From Capniomyces stellatus (lineage: Eukaryota > Kickxellomycota > Harpellomycetes > Harpellales > Legeriomycetaceae): a stretch of DNA of 64,000 nucleotides. The notes below the pieces were generated by a model, which worked only from the letters and a program-made list of their open reading frames with translations, searched no databases and had not been told where the DNA came from. The stretch is taken from assembly GCA_001661515.1 (NCBI GenBank), contig LUVW01000039.1, forward strand, positions 437,898 to 501,897, in the 5' to 3' direction. The position numbers were made by a program, and so were the translations under genes. This document shows positions 26,801-37,500 of this stretch, piece by piece. Position 1 is the stretch's first letter. The number at the start of each line of letters is the position of its first letter.

Positions 26801-29383
26801 ACCAACTCTTTCCTGAAACTCCAACCGCTCAATCTCCGAAATTAGCCTAAAAAACTCGCGAATGGTTTTGGTTACCCACCCAACGTCCAGAATTGTGGCT
26901 GCCTCTACCTTCAACGCCTCGCTTTGTCCAATCAGCCTTAACATCCTGCCTGCCACTTTCAAGTATTCCAGAGTCAGCTCCTGCTTGACCTCTGTATCCA
27001 AGTCTGATCTCCCCACTAGCCTTACCTCATCCAATATAAACTCTATCACCGAGGCTTTTATTGGCGCCGGTACTTGTATCTCCCATCGCTTGCTCAGCAA
27101 CACCCAGACCTTGACAATCGAGTCCAGCAAGCTGCTATCATATCTTATACCTCCATCCACCGAACCAGCAAGATCTCTGCTGCCTGACATCAGTATCAAG
27201 CATTGCAGCACCATCCCAAAGGTGTCCTTATTGGCTCTTGGCACCAAGTCATCCAGCTCCTCGCTTCCAGCAACTCTGTCTTCATCCACCTCATCACGCC
27301 CATTGACACTGTGCTCGTTGGCTTTGTAAAAACTACCTTTAACCCTTTTCGCCTCCATGCCATACAACAACTCCAACCCCTCATCAACATTTCCGTTCAC
27401 AATTAGCACGCGAATCAACGCGTTGTATACTGCCGCTGCCACTCCTACCTTCGCCACCCTTGTTAGTGCCCTCAGAGTCGCCATTGCATCCTCCACTTTC
27501 CCCTGCATCAACAACGAGTAAATATGCTGCCCGCCAATCGCCCCTTCCAGCCACCTCTCTCTATTTACACCGCTTACGTCCTGTCTGTCGTTTTCCTCCT
27601 GGCTGTTCGTGCTAATAGCCTGCATGTTTGACAGCTTTCTCCTCCACCGCACCAGCATTTCCCGATATGCCCACTTCTCCTTGTCCCAGTGCCTCGACAT
27701 TCGCAGCGACTGCAGGTATAGCGCACTAGTCCGTACATCCATTCCGTATACCATTTGCTCTGTCATACTCATCTCCTGCTGCTCAGGTACATCAACACCA
27801 CCTCCCACGCGCTTCTCTACTTTCTCCCCACCAGAAATTTCGTCTTTATACTCGCGCTTTTTCGAGCTTCCATGCGTCGAGAGTGTTTCAATGTCCCCGT
27901 ACCTCCCTCTCATCGACAGCGCCAGCTTTATTCTTTCAACCGCTTCAACAAACTCTGTATCGCCAAAGGATTCTGGCCGTACAAATTCGTTTATCAGCCC
28001 CATCGACTCGTCTACCAAGCTACTACCTTGTTCTCTTTTATCACCCCTCCTGTCTTCCCTAGCCATCCGGTCTTTTGTGTTTAAATCCACACGACTGTTA
28101 TCTAACTCTCCTTTTGTTTTTCTATTTACGGACTTATCCACAATTACCCCTTTTGACTCCAAGTACTTTGTCCACTCCTTCCCAATCGAATAAAATCCTC
28201 CATTAACCTCGGAACCACTTGGCCTCAATTTTTGTCCACTATTTACTGTGCCAGCTAGGTCTTTGCCCCCTATTATACCGCTGCTGGTTGGGTTCTGTGC
28301 CAAGCTGTCTTTTCCAAATACCCCAAAACTCTCTTTTTCCCACACCCGAATCGATCTATGTACCATTCCGCCCAACCGCCGAGTCACACCTTTATCCCTT
28401 GTAACCCTCACACCTCCAACACCACCCACCATGCCCCCAGCTTCTATATTTATCGCGGCTGTTGATTGAGCTCCCATCACCGTGCTTGCACTGCCAAGCT
28501 TAGACTGCAACTTCTGGTACTCCTCAGTCTCCCAGCTTGTCATTAGCGATACGCCATCAGTAGCACACAAGTCGCCAGTCTTGCCCATTCCATTCAAACT
28601 CCTGACTATATCAAATCCCGCATACATCTTTATCAGTCCTGCTAGTATATTTTTTGGGTACTTGCATCCAAAAGTTTCGTAGATTCTCTGAACCCTTGAT
28701 ACCAAATTCAGTAACCCAAATTCTGTATTTGTACCTGTTGTTGTATTAGTGAGCTCTTGGCAAGTATCTACACTAGATTTTCTCATTAATGCCATCTCCT
28801 TGTCAATATAAACATCCGTTTCCAATAGCTTTTCCATCAGCAACTCAAGAGTATCTTTCCCCAATATCCCTCCCTTGTCCAACCCGCTCGTGCTATCCAA
28901 AGTATTCCGCCCAACTTCCAAGTACCGATCCAAATTCAAGTATCCATCTCTACTCAAATACTCTGCCATACTCCTCGCCGTCCAAACCACTGCTACATCT
29001 TTGTCATTTATGTTTTCTAGCACGTTTTTCGCCCACAATTCTACATTTTCAGTCTCGGTGGCTAATTCCATAAAGTTGGCTACGCTTTGAAACCGTCTTG
29101 ATTCACCCCTCTGAATAGCCCTATCACTCCCTGTGCGCGCAATTTTTGAATTGTCATTTCTTTCGATACTGTACTCTGATGCTTGCACTATTTTCGATTT
29201 GTATTTTCCTACTGGATTCCTTGCTCTGTTTGTCCCAGCATTGATTTTGTTAACACTTTTCCCTCCAGCATCGACAGCATACCCTCTTTTGCTTACACAC
29301 TCTGTTTTTCTTGGTTTGACTCCAAGCCTTTTGCTTTTACAAAGCAGCCGCCGAAACACCGCATCTATATTCTTCGACTTCAT
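23840..29383 (-). CDS. Very large helical-repeat protein, possibly a mitochondrial pentatricopeptide (PPR) protein
   Basis: 1847 aa in one uninterrupted ORF. The N-terminus is strongly basic (first 50 residues rich in Lys/Arg with few acids), consistent with mitochondrial import. Helical-repeat segments resembling PPR units occur near residues 630-690 (pattern AAVYNALIRVLIVNGNVDEG then LELLYGM) and near 1275-1320 (YYSRTHQVNKAIGRFEDLI, then a K/S-rich helix pair). Long Ser/Asn/Gly-rich low-complexity stretches separate them, for example N-P repeats near residue 1470. PPR proteins bind organellar RNA for processing, stability or translation. The assignment rests on a few degenerate repeats, so the function is tentative. 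Coding-strand composition changes from G-rich to C-rich near 25.6 kb. Confidence 0.6.
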   Translation of the reverse strand: MKSKNIDAVFRRLLCKSKRLGVKPRKTECVSKRGYAVDAGGKSVNKINAGTNRARNPVGKYKSKIVQASEYSIERNDNSKIARTGSDRAIQRGESRRFQSVANFMELATETENVELWAKNVLENINDKDVAVVWTARSMAEYLSRDGYLNLDRYLEVGRNTLDSTSGLDKGGILGKDTLELLMEKLLETDVYIDKEMALMRKSSVDTCQELTNTTTGTNTEFGLLNLVSRVQRIYETFGCKYPKNILAGLIKMYAGFDIVRSLNGMGKTGDLCATDGVSLMTSWETEEYQKLQSKLGSASTVMGAQSTAAINIEAGGMVGGVGGVRVTRDKGVTRRLGGMVHRSIRVWEKESFGVFGKDSLAQNPTSSGIIGGKDLAGTVNSGQKLRPSGSEVNGGFYSIGKEWTKYLESKGVIVDKSVNRKTKGELDNSRVDLNTKDRMAREDRRGDKREQGSSLVDESMGLINEFVRPESFGDTEFVEAVERIKLALSMRGRYGDIETLSTHGSSKKREYKDEISGGEKVEKRVGGGVDVPEQQEMSMTEQMVYGMDVRTSALYLQSLRMSRHWDKEKWAYREMLVRWRRKLSNMQAISTNSQEENDRQDVSGVNRERWLEGAIGGQHIYSLLMQGKVEDAMATLRALTRVAKVGVAAAVYNALIRVLIVNGNVDEGLELLYGMEAKRVKGSFYKANEHSVNGRDEVDEDRVAGSEELDDLVPRANKDTFGMVLQCLILMSGSRDLAGSVDGGIRYDSSLLDSIVKVWVLLSKRWEIQVPAPIKASVIEFILDEVRLVGRSDLDTEVKQELTLEYLKVAGRMLRLIGQSEALKVEAATILDVGWVTKTIREFFRLISEIERLEFQERVGDIISDVSEGISNLILGDSNSNLNSNLDLSSAMMFVSNTNSWDLGLVQAVHGLGLQSGVEIIRKVYKRLFSIRAHLSSKVVESIVARFYSVELGLLYGLIQQQDKNGAVKQPHDAEFKGYFDKYYWSVVGIAMAGENCNFKNAKSVGEMVLFVRNSKRALDTEKKHSIGSANSGNAEYLDLLKDKPLQIIQVCGLIELWKLYIVRTSTSADSGPSYSTVPGANLGSDQHNNAGASKAGDQKNYIKSIFTDKDVELSIESINRRFERRGYEVVIDPRRSPILQPARTRGTDLRLKMESWEHNETSIYRSNKLRGLAKSRILDQAWPFYKAMVADKLIVGPAALAELYNSTVEVLYPVHKRDFKLRKRASDKDLYTYKACLESMAENDIPAMQNAVHTTQTDTSYTKSYFRQTESIAIDYYSRTHQVNKAIGRFEDLITHNNSFPTTKSLISFYSSLVNSQPQRLPHLSHLLGKKSTGKLGHNTSIAAKSHLNQSNQLDDEDVDVGPNSGLPGILLDNSATRELYLAEFGLYILNHIVKNSLKAPHAFDFSKDVPVAFVIDLLESVSRSKSLDHFDRFIHSYSLLTTLQPSTCSPNPNLNPNSTPIPNPISNLNQNLNDRTSSNPDSGLSLVSPDVWSKIISTSYHCSPKNISAIHPKLITKGPIEYLDDYINSLSHRSRHSKSLGLVHSKPINAAIRLFKHTPEISSNASTKHTIPFGVFDVFSIMANQSQLKPNFTTFADLMEVLAKHRRSTLNSFLSKVHSKNSALTNNSASRLVADCLKNGSAYFPIPKDYFIDTETSALLDNLVDSNLLELAISESILHRAASFSATPQHSTSNKNPDSAMFSKQININLVPLLSNICFLYILSLERQTSIPSNSLATSITTPHPINIETTIDRLAFHISHLSTNLKHLKSTYPYSNSNSADPHSLELPDIDPDRLETNHTASLLHSELLTLPILSSLKHYFITNERFNHAQSINSLISLLTIN

Positions 29384-30280
29384 TTCTTTCTTTTCTTTTC
29401 CTTGCTTTTCCCTCTTCGGCTGTAATTAAGAACCGCAGCTCAAATCCAAGAATGCTCGACTACTTTTGACTTGATTCCAATTCAAAGCTAATATTTAGGT
29501 TTCTCTTTGCTGTTATTGCTAACCTCTTTATCTCTTTAATCAAAAATATTTGAAACTCGTGCTTTGTTACTCCATACTATATCTGATCAAGTCTCTTCAT
29601 TACCAAAAGGCAAATATGTTGAATTTAAAATAAAAAAGGACAACGTGCTGCTATATCAAAATATAAACTACAAACGCTGTAATGCCGTACTTGAATGAGT
29701 AAACAGTAAAGATCCGCTGTTCCCTTTTTCGGTTTATGATTACTTCTTTTTGATCTTTAATGGTTAGTTATTTTTGTTTAAAAAATAATTAAAAAAAAAA
29801 AAACTTTGAGCAAACTTGTCCAAATTTTGAGTTGTTGATTTAGCCTAATTTATGTCCTAGCAAAATTTTGTTACTCTCTCAGAATTATCCCAGTCAATTG
29901 ATTTGTTCCTACCAACTCTTTAAAGTACGAGGTACAAACTCTATTTATACTTGGATCATTGCAGTTGATACCATTACACACTTTTCTAGTCTCAGTATTG
30001 ACGTACTTTTCTAGTCTCAATATCGATATACTTTTGCTAGACCATCAACTGAACAAGAAAACACCTCAAAGCACATCTAGTCTTACTGCTCGAGAATAAC
30101 TTTTGTTCTTTCCAATGATTAATTGTGCTTACTAGGCTAGTAATAAAACTTTAACCATTTTTTTTCTTTCTTTGGTTTTGCTTTTATTTAAAAAGATAAA
30201 TACAAACTCTTGAAGCGTAGTTTGGCAAACAGTGAATAAATGGAAATATCGCATATATGTGAGAGACTGCTCAAGCAAGC
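29384..30280. other. Intergenic region
   Basis: About 900 bp, AT-rich, upstream of the PPR-like gene and downstream of QCR10 (both minus strand). It has T- and A-runs (A12 near 29792) and two nearly identical phrases around 29985-30035 (cttttctagtctca...). No gene recognised. Confidence 0.45.
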
Positions 30281-30688
30281 TTATTCTTCGGTCTTGGTAG
30301 CCCAGTAATCACCAATGAGTGGAACTTTGCTGAGAACATCTTGCTTTACAATTGGGATTTGCGAAACCAACAATACCAAGGTTAGGCCTGCAAAGGCTCC
30401 CCAGGTACCAGTAGATCTAACCCTAAAAAAGTTGATGTAAAATCAAAAAATCAAAAAAAAGAAGCGATGCTGGTTAGTTAAAAACTGGTAAATCATTTAA
30501 AACACCAAAAACTCGACAAACGGGTTTAACCAGAGTTGAGCGCAACATTTTTTTTAAAATAAGGAGGGGAAATGAATAATCTGTGTTTGAATACTAAGCA
30601 TTCAAAATATTTACCAGTATCCGGCTCTTTCGGCGGTGAACTTGTTCAAGGAGGCCTGTGCCTTATAATTTATACGTGGAGCAACCAT
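30281..30688 (-). CDS. QCR10: Cytochrome bc1 complex subunit 10 (Qcr10-like), two exons
   Basis: complement(join(30281..30422,30615..30688)), 71 aa, below the size of most ORF searches. The 192-nt intron (donor GTAAAT, acceptor TTTTTTAG) splits a Trp codon in phase 2. The product begins MVAPRINYKAQASLNKF, then has one hydrophobic helix with the family pattern of Trp-Gly-Ala followed by a membrane span, then QIPIVKQDVLSKVPLIGDYW and an acidic end. This matches Qcr10, the small single-pass accessory subunit of ubiquinol-cytochrome c reductase in the mitochondrial inner membrane. The length is close to the usual 75-90. The identification is by pattern, not by search. Confidence 0.75.
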
Positions 30689-31980
30689 GTTATTATTTAT
30701 GAATTTTTACCGAGTTGGAAGTGTTCTCTAAATTAGAGTAAAAAAAATATAATTCAGTAAAGATGGGTTTAGTATTGAATTTCACATTGTTATATGCTGT
30801 TATTTTTGAAATATTTTAAATTTGGATGTCGTTTGGTTTAGATTAGGATTCAGATGGTGAATTGATTTATTTCAAATAAAGTCCCGTCAGAGCCAGTATT
30901 TCACCGCTCCAGAATCGAAAACTTCCAAAAGAATTAAAGTAAAATGGATATAGAAGTAAAGGAGTAACTGGAGCAGCCGGATGCAAGACTAAATGCATTT
31001 GGATTGATGGTTAGCACGCAAATATTAAGCTTATGGGCTTACTTTTTCGAAACTTTGGAACTTTAATCCTGGAATCTTGAAATCTTGGAATTTTGAAATC
31101 TTGAATTGAGATTTTTTTAAAAAAAAAAGAGTGCAATATCTAGAGCAGAGTTGATAATTTATAATTTGAAATACACTGGAAATGTTGAGAATAAATTGAT
31201 TTTGCATTTAGTGCTAACTTTGTTATTGTTGATATTACTATATCCAACTCGTTATTTACAAAAAAAAAAAAAATCTAATCAGAAAAAAAACTTGCAAAAC
31301 TCTTGATAAGAATTTAGAGATACCAATTACAATTTGCAGTAAAATTCGTCTAGCCGGCTGAGCCAATTAGGGTAAGCAAAACCAAATAAATGAACTTGAC
31401 CAATTTACAGCTAATGTTTTAAAACAGAATGAATTATAATATAGGTTTTAATGTTTACTTTACAACAAACCGAGTTGGTTTTTTTTTCTTTTAGTGAATA
31501 GTTTTGTGCAAATTTTCAAGTTTATGAATATTTTTAAACCAAAAATATCGACATTTCTCATTTCAATAAATAATAAACGACAGTTCTTTTAGAGTTTAAA
31601 AATCATAAAGCATAAAATAGGCTCGTGTTGGAGGTAAAAGAGAAGGAAAGGTTGTCGAGTTGGTAGTTTGAATATTTATTGAGAAATTCAAACAAAAACC
31701 CCCCATCACTTTCAACTTCAACAGCAACAACAGCGATATTAAAAGTACAATGGAAAGGAGAAAAAAGGGCAAACGAAAGCTGAGGATTTGGCAAGTGAAT
31801 TTAACAAACAAAAATAATAATCAACATGTGTACATTTTCTCATTTCAGGAATGAAAATCGAAGTTGATAAAAGTTGTCTTGAGAGCATTTAAAAGATGAA
31901 TTGAGAATGGCTGCGTGCGGTTGAACAAATACTACGGCATTAGAAAATATATAACAGAGGTTTGAATTTGGAATAATAGC
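30689..31980. other. Divergent intergenic region between QCR10 and GPI3
   Basis: About 1.3 kb, very AT-rich with A13 and similar runs (31258-31275). It should contain both promoters. Small minus-strand ORFs at 31596-32175 overlap the first GPI3 exon or lack motifs and are not accepted. Confidence 0.45.
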
Positions 31981-34385
31981 ATGGTAACCGACTTTTTCTA
32001 CCCAAACATGGGCGGGGTGGAAAGCCACGTGTATCACAACTCGCAGTGCTTGATTCAGCGAGGACATAAGGCAAGGAATGAAGGGATTAACTGATTTAAT
32101 TAATGGGACAAAGGAAAAAGAAAAGACTAATTGACAAAAGCTTAAAGCAAAGAGAGTTGGTAGTAAAATAAACAAAGATGCAAAACTGGACTGAAAATGT
32201 TGTTGTGTTTGATAGGTGGTTGTGGTGACACATTCTTATGGCGATAGAAAGGGGGTCAGATATCTTGTTGGGGGGCTTAAGGTGTACTACGTTCCAGCGC
32301 CGCTGATAGTGGGACAGGCGTCGTTGCCTACATTTTTCAGCACCTTTGCGATATTTAGAAATATATTTATTAGAGAGAAAATTGAAATTGTGCATGGCCA
32401 CCAAGTAAGCAGAATCTGGAGGGTCTAGCTGTATAAAAAAGAGAAAGTATTGATATGTGTGTTTACAAGGGAATGCATGGGTAGGAGGGAAATAACGTAG
32501 ATATAGGATACAAATAAAGATTGGTGAATAAATGTAGGCGTTTTCAACATTCTGCCACGAGGCGATATTGCATGCAAGAACTATGGGGCTAAAGTCGGTG
32601 TTTACAGACCACTCGTTGTTGGGGTTTGCAGATGCGAGTGGAATACTAATGAACAAGCTGCTAAAGTTTACGCTATCGGACATAAGTCACGTGATTTGTG
32701 TTTCGCATACAAGCAAAGAAAACACGGTGTTGAGAGCAGCGCTGGACCCAAGGCTGGTTAGCGCTATTCCAAACGCAATTGTGGCAGAGCACTTTGAGCC
32801 CAAGTCGCAAAAGGAAAAGGAGATGGAGGGCAAGGATAGCAAGTATAGCAAGTATCTGAGCAGCGAGTTTGTGGCAGGGGTTGGGGCGGGAGCAGGAGAG
32901 AAAGGTGGACATGTTGAGTGGGTGACAATAGTGGTGCTGAGTCGGCTGGTTTACCGCAAGGGGATGGATTTACTGACTGTGGCCATCCCGAGAATCTGCA
33001 ATATGCACAAGAACGTGCGGTTTGTAATAGGGGGGGATGGACCAAAGAGAGTGGATTTGGAGCAAATGCGGGAAAAGTACCTGTTGCAGGACAGAGTAGA
33101 GCTGCTAGGAGGGGTGTTGGCGTCGCAGGTCCGGGATATCCTTGTTCTAGGCGACATATTTCTGAACACCAGTCTGACAGAGGCGTTTTGTATAGGGATT
33201 GTAGAGGCTGCATCCTGTGGACTGTTGGTGGTGTCGACTAAAGTAGGAGGGATTCCTGAAGTTCTTCCAAAACACATGCTGACTTTTGCGATGCCAGAGG
33301 AAGACGACATAGTGTCGGCTCTAAGCAAAACAATAGAGAAGGTCAACCGCCGAAAATGCCAGCTACGGCACCTGAATAACCCCGACAAAAATATAAACAG
33401 GGCTGGTAAAAACACCAACTTGACCAGCGAATATTTGGACAAGCCTTCAGATACAAGTGGAAGTCTTAGCAGTAGAGACCCGAGTCGTGTTTATCCGAGA
33501 TCCGGTCTTGGAAATGATGGCAGGTCTCCTAATGATTGTGGGGACGGGGTTAGTGATGAAGTCAACCAGGGAATATGCCTAAACCCGGCCAACTCTGATG
33601 AGTTTGAGCTTGAGCTTGAGTCGGAGTTTGAGTCAGAGTTTGAGTCTGATACAAACTCGGAATTGGATTTTGACTTGGAATTGAGCCAGAATTTGGATCT
33701 GGATCTGGACTATGATATGGGAATGGATAAAAACAACAGGGCCGAGTACGACGAGATGAAACGGTTGGAGCACGTTAAACTTAGTTTTGAAAATAACGAC
33801 CAGCTTGGCTCAACTCTGCAATTTAACCATCCTGATACCCTATCGTTTAACCCAAATACCGATACGAATGGAAGTACAAACTCAAATGCAAGATCCAAAC
33901 ATTCCATAAAACAAAGAAGCGCCAAAGAATTCACAACACCGTTGAGTTTTCACAACCAGGTCAAGAAAATGTACAGTTGGCACGATATCGCCTACAGAAC
34001 CGAGCTGGTCTATTATAAGGTGGTTGATAATCTAGAGCCGCCCTTGATTGAGCGGCTGAGGTTGTACTATGGGTGCGGAATGGTTGCAGGCAAATTGTTT
34101 TGCATGGTTGCTGCTGTAGACTACTTGTTGAACTTTATCTTTGACCTCCTTTTTCCAGTCAAAAACATTGAAATTGCCCCCGACTTTCCTATTGATCGTT
34201 ACTCCAAAGTAAGTACTAGCTTTAATCAATTGTCTTTATCAGCATTCGCATATTTTTTTTTCCTGGTTGTTTCATACTCTCTGTAGCTGTCTAATCATTT
34301 TGTTTTATCTGATTAACCGTTCTACACTCTCTTATTCTAGCTATTGGATCGAAACAGGGCTTACAAGAAAAGCATAGGACAATAA
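31981..34385 (+). CDS. GPI3: GPI-anchor N-acetylglucosaminyltransferase catalytic subunit (PIG-A/Gpi3), four exons
   Basis: join(31981..32070,32216..32404,32538..34208,34341..34385), 664 aa. Exon 1 begins [19 protein letters not shown], the PIG-A start. Joining gives [17 protein letters not shown] and [21 protein letters not shown], as expected for the family. The first intron has a GC donor (AAG|GCAAGG). GT4-family motifs follow: TVFTDHS-type segment, [18 protein letters not shown] and [14 protein letters not shown] with the EX7E pair; near the C-terminus is a membrane helix before IEIAPDFP. The enzyme transfers GlcNAc from UDP-GlcNAc to phosphatidylinositol on the cytosolic ER face, the first step of GPI synthesis. 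Unusual: an acidic, Asn/Asp/Ser/Leu-rich insertion of about 205 residues (about 363-566) lies before [14 protein letters not shown], and a smaller Lys/Gly-rich one near 181-221. Confidence 0.93.
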
Positions 34386-34407
34386 ACTCTGGCTTTTTTA
34401 TTATTCT

Positions 34408-34509
34408 AATAGTAATAGTAATAGTAATAGTAATAGTAATAGTAATAGTAATAGTAATAGTAAAATTAATATTGATAGTAATAGTAATAGTAGTAGTAGT
34501 AGTAGTAAT
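34408..34509. repeat. (AGTAAT)n / (AGT)n microsatellite
   Basis: About 13 AGTAAT units interrupted once by AAATTAATATTG, ending in AGT trinucleotides. It lies between the convergent 3' ends of GPI3 and the kinesin gene, probably within 3' UTR sequence. Confidence 0.93.
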
Positions 34510-34560
34510 AAACTAAAATCAAAGTTAAAGTTAAAGTAATAATAATAATATTAAAGTTGA

Positions 34561-37500
34561 TTAAAAGCACAGAAAACCTGAAGACTTCTTTTTCTGTTTC
34601 AGTCGTTCCTCAAACTCTTCCTGCATATCTTGGAACCTGCTCTTCCAGATATCGCGATCCTTGGCTTCACTTTCGGACTTGCTTTTAGCCTCTTGTAGCT
34701 GCAGATACAGTCTGTCAACCTGGTCACGCAAGTTGTTTGCGTCGTTGTTGCTTCTGGAGATCTCTTCTGCATACTTCTCGCCCTCCTCCTTCATATTATC
34801 TATTTGCATCTCAAAGTTAGTCAGGCTCCCCTGCAGCTCACCAACCATGACCTTGTGATCATATAGTTCATGCTCGAGTTCGAGAATCTTGTCGGACTTT
34901 GAAAGCAAGGTTGCTTCAGATGCCCTCAGGTTTTCGATCACTTCGTTGAGCTTTAATTGCATCTGGCTGATGTTGTACCGGCTTTCGTTGTTTTCTGACA
35001 ACTTGCTATGTCTTATTCCACTTCCACCAACCAATTCTAGCTCAGAGTTCGAGTATGTTTTTGAATTTGGTTCCAAACCCAAATCCCTCCTCGATGAACC
35101 TACAAACGACTTTGCGTTAATTTGCGAGCTGCTCTCACCAAAACTATAATCAATACCCCGGCTCCCATTTAGGACCAAATCGCCCAGCAACAACGACTTT
35201 GACTTTGAATTAGTCTTTGATCCATTTACTTGCCTGTTTTCTACGTTTGCATGGTTGTCATTGTTGTTGTTATGTGTGCTTGTTTCTGAAGCAAACTGCG
35301 AAATGTCGAGGTCGTGGGAACTGTCCTGATCCAATTCCGATGCCCTGGCCATACTGATTTCTCTGGTAGACCTGTTCTTGCTTCGTCTGGCCAGTCTTTG
35401 GTTCTTCAAATTTTCCTCCGAATCGTTGGAATCGTATCCATCGGACTCTGAGTTTGCGTCGATTCTTGACTTCAAAATCTTGCTGGCCTTCTTTGTTTGG
35501 ACCTTGGACTTGTTTATGCTCTGCAAATCGCTCAGCTGACCTATCGACATACTCTGCACTTCACTGCTTCCGCCTACACTGCTGAATGTCAATACCGTTG
35601 CTGACATCCGCTTGTCTGAAGACCCCTTGATTAGACTGGTTGTGGATATTCTGACCTTATCCTTGATTTCATACAAAACAGACTCGCTTTCGTTGTTGTT
35701 GTAAAGCTGGTTTGTATCCAAGCCGTTGTTCAGCGGCAATGAGTCGGCATCAGCCGCACTTGTCCGCAGCGACTCGCCATTCAGATGGGCGTTTTTAACA
35801 TCTAGCACATTTGGATCAGCGTCTACAGAAATAACATAGCTGTTGCGGTCGTTGGTGTTGATTTTTCTGTCCAGGGAAGCGTGATTGGACTCGCCTGGCA
35901 CATCCGGGCCGTCTTGGTCATCGTTTCTGGCCACTGACTGATTAATAAGCGAAAGCGGAATCAGGTTTCGTTTAAGCGGTGGTCCAGCTAATCTGCCACT
36001 GTTGGCATACCCATTGCTAAACGCGCTTTGATTAGTGTGGCCAAAGCTTTCGGGGTACTCATTGTTAAACGGTGTCATTTTCACCATTCCTCTAACTGAA
36101 TCAGACTTGTGTGACATTGTAGACATTGGATCTCCAAAGTACGAGTGTGCATCAACGTTGCCTTCGTACTCAGACCCCGAGTCGTTCACATTGGAGAACC
36201 ACCTGAACTTCCTTGTCCCAACAGAGTTTCCACCAACAGAACTATCAAATCCATCTGCCATCTGCCTAACCGCTCCCAACGATGGCTTGGCAGAAATCAT
36301 AACCGCTCTACTCGAATTCACTCTTCTTAGTCCGAGACTCGACTTTGAGTTTGCATAGCTTTCGCCATCCATATTTCCGTCCAAACAGTCGTTGCTATCC
36401 ATTTGGTTTGAGTGCCCAGCACCATACTCATTGCCGTTGCCCATGTCCACCCCAAACGCCCCGCTTGATGGCAAATGTCTAAGGTTACCTGGACCACCAA
36501 ACATGTGGCCTCTATACATGCTATCAATCGATGGCTCCATTTTCAGCCGGTAATTTTCTCTCATTTGCCCATCAGCTCCATCGCTTGTGTACCCCGTATT
36601 GCTTTGGTAACCTGATTCTGCCTGGTAACGATAAATCTCCTTCATTCTTCTTTCCTGCATATTCAGTTTGTCTGCCTGCTCGTCTACCAGCAACTGGTAC
36701 CGTCCTATCTCCATTGCCAGCCTGTTTCTCTCCTCTACTGATGATTGGTACAGCTCTACGCTAACTACTGTTGGATAGTCCACCTTGGCTGATTCAATGC
36801 TGTTTGTGTCGCTGATCATATTATCCACTGCTGATTCCAGCGTTTTCAGGTTTTCGCTAAGACCTTCGCCATCTCTCTCATCGTCTCTCTCTACACCATC
36901 TTCTCTCCTCAAGTTCATTTCCTGCTTTGCCTGTTCAATAATTGACCGCGACCTATTCAGCTGTCTCTCAAGCCCTAGCGCCAACTCCAAATCACTTCCA
37001 ATCGCCACCACGCTGGTCTGGCTGCCAACCGTCTCCTTCTTCTTCTCCTCCACAACCGGTGCTGGTAAGGTTGATATTTTCCTGGCTTCATCAAGTTCAC
37101 TAGCCAACTTTATTGCCTTTGAGTCCAGCAGATTCATCGTTCTTGAAAGCATTTCGTTCATCTCCAACATTTCAAACTTGGTCTCCTTGTACTTTTCAAC
37201 CTCTCTAACCAGCTCATTGTATGAGTCAAACACCAGCCCAACATCTACAACATCACCATCAGAACCATCTACAACATCACTGCTTCTATTTATTGCCAAT
37301 GACTGAGGAATTGGTCCTTGTTTAACCAGTTCTTCCCTTAGAATCCGTGCTCTTTCTGTCAATTTCCTGCTTTCCTCAGTCAAGCTTAAAAGTGATTCGT
37401 CTAGCTCACTGCTTGGCTCTTGATCGTTTTGGTTGGCTCTGTGCCCACCCATCGCTTTCTGCAGTAGCTTCAAGGCTCCAGCTTGTTCAAAGACCTCGAG

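Noticed and set aside
34561..34580. C-terminal CAAX prenylation box on the kinesin (ending GFLCF)
   Set aside because: The Cys is second from the end, not fourth, so it does not fit a CAAX motif.
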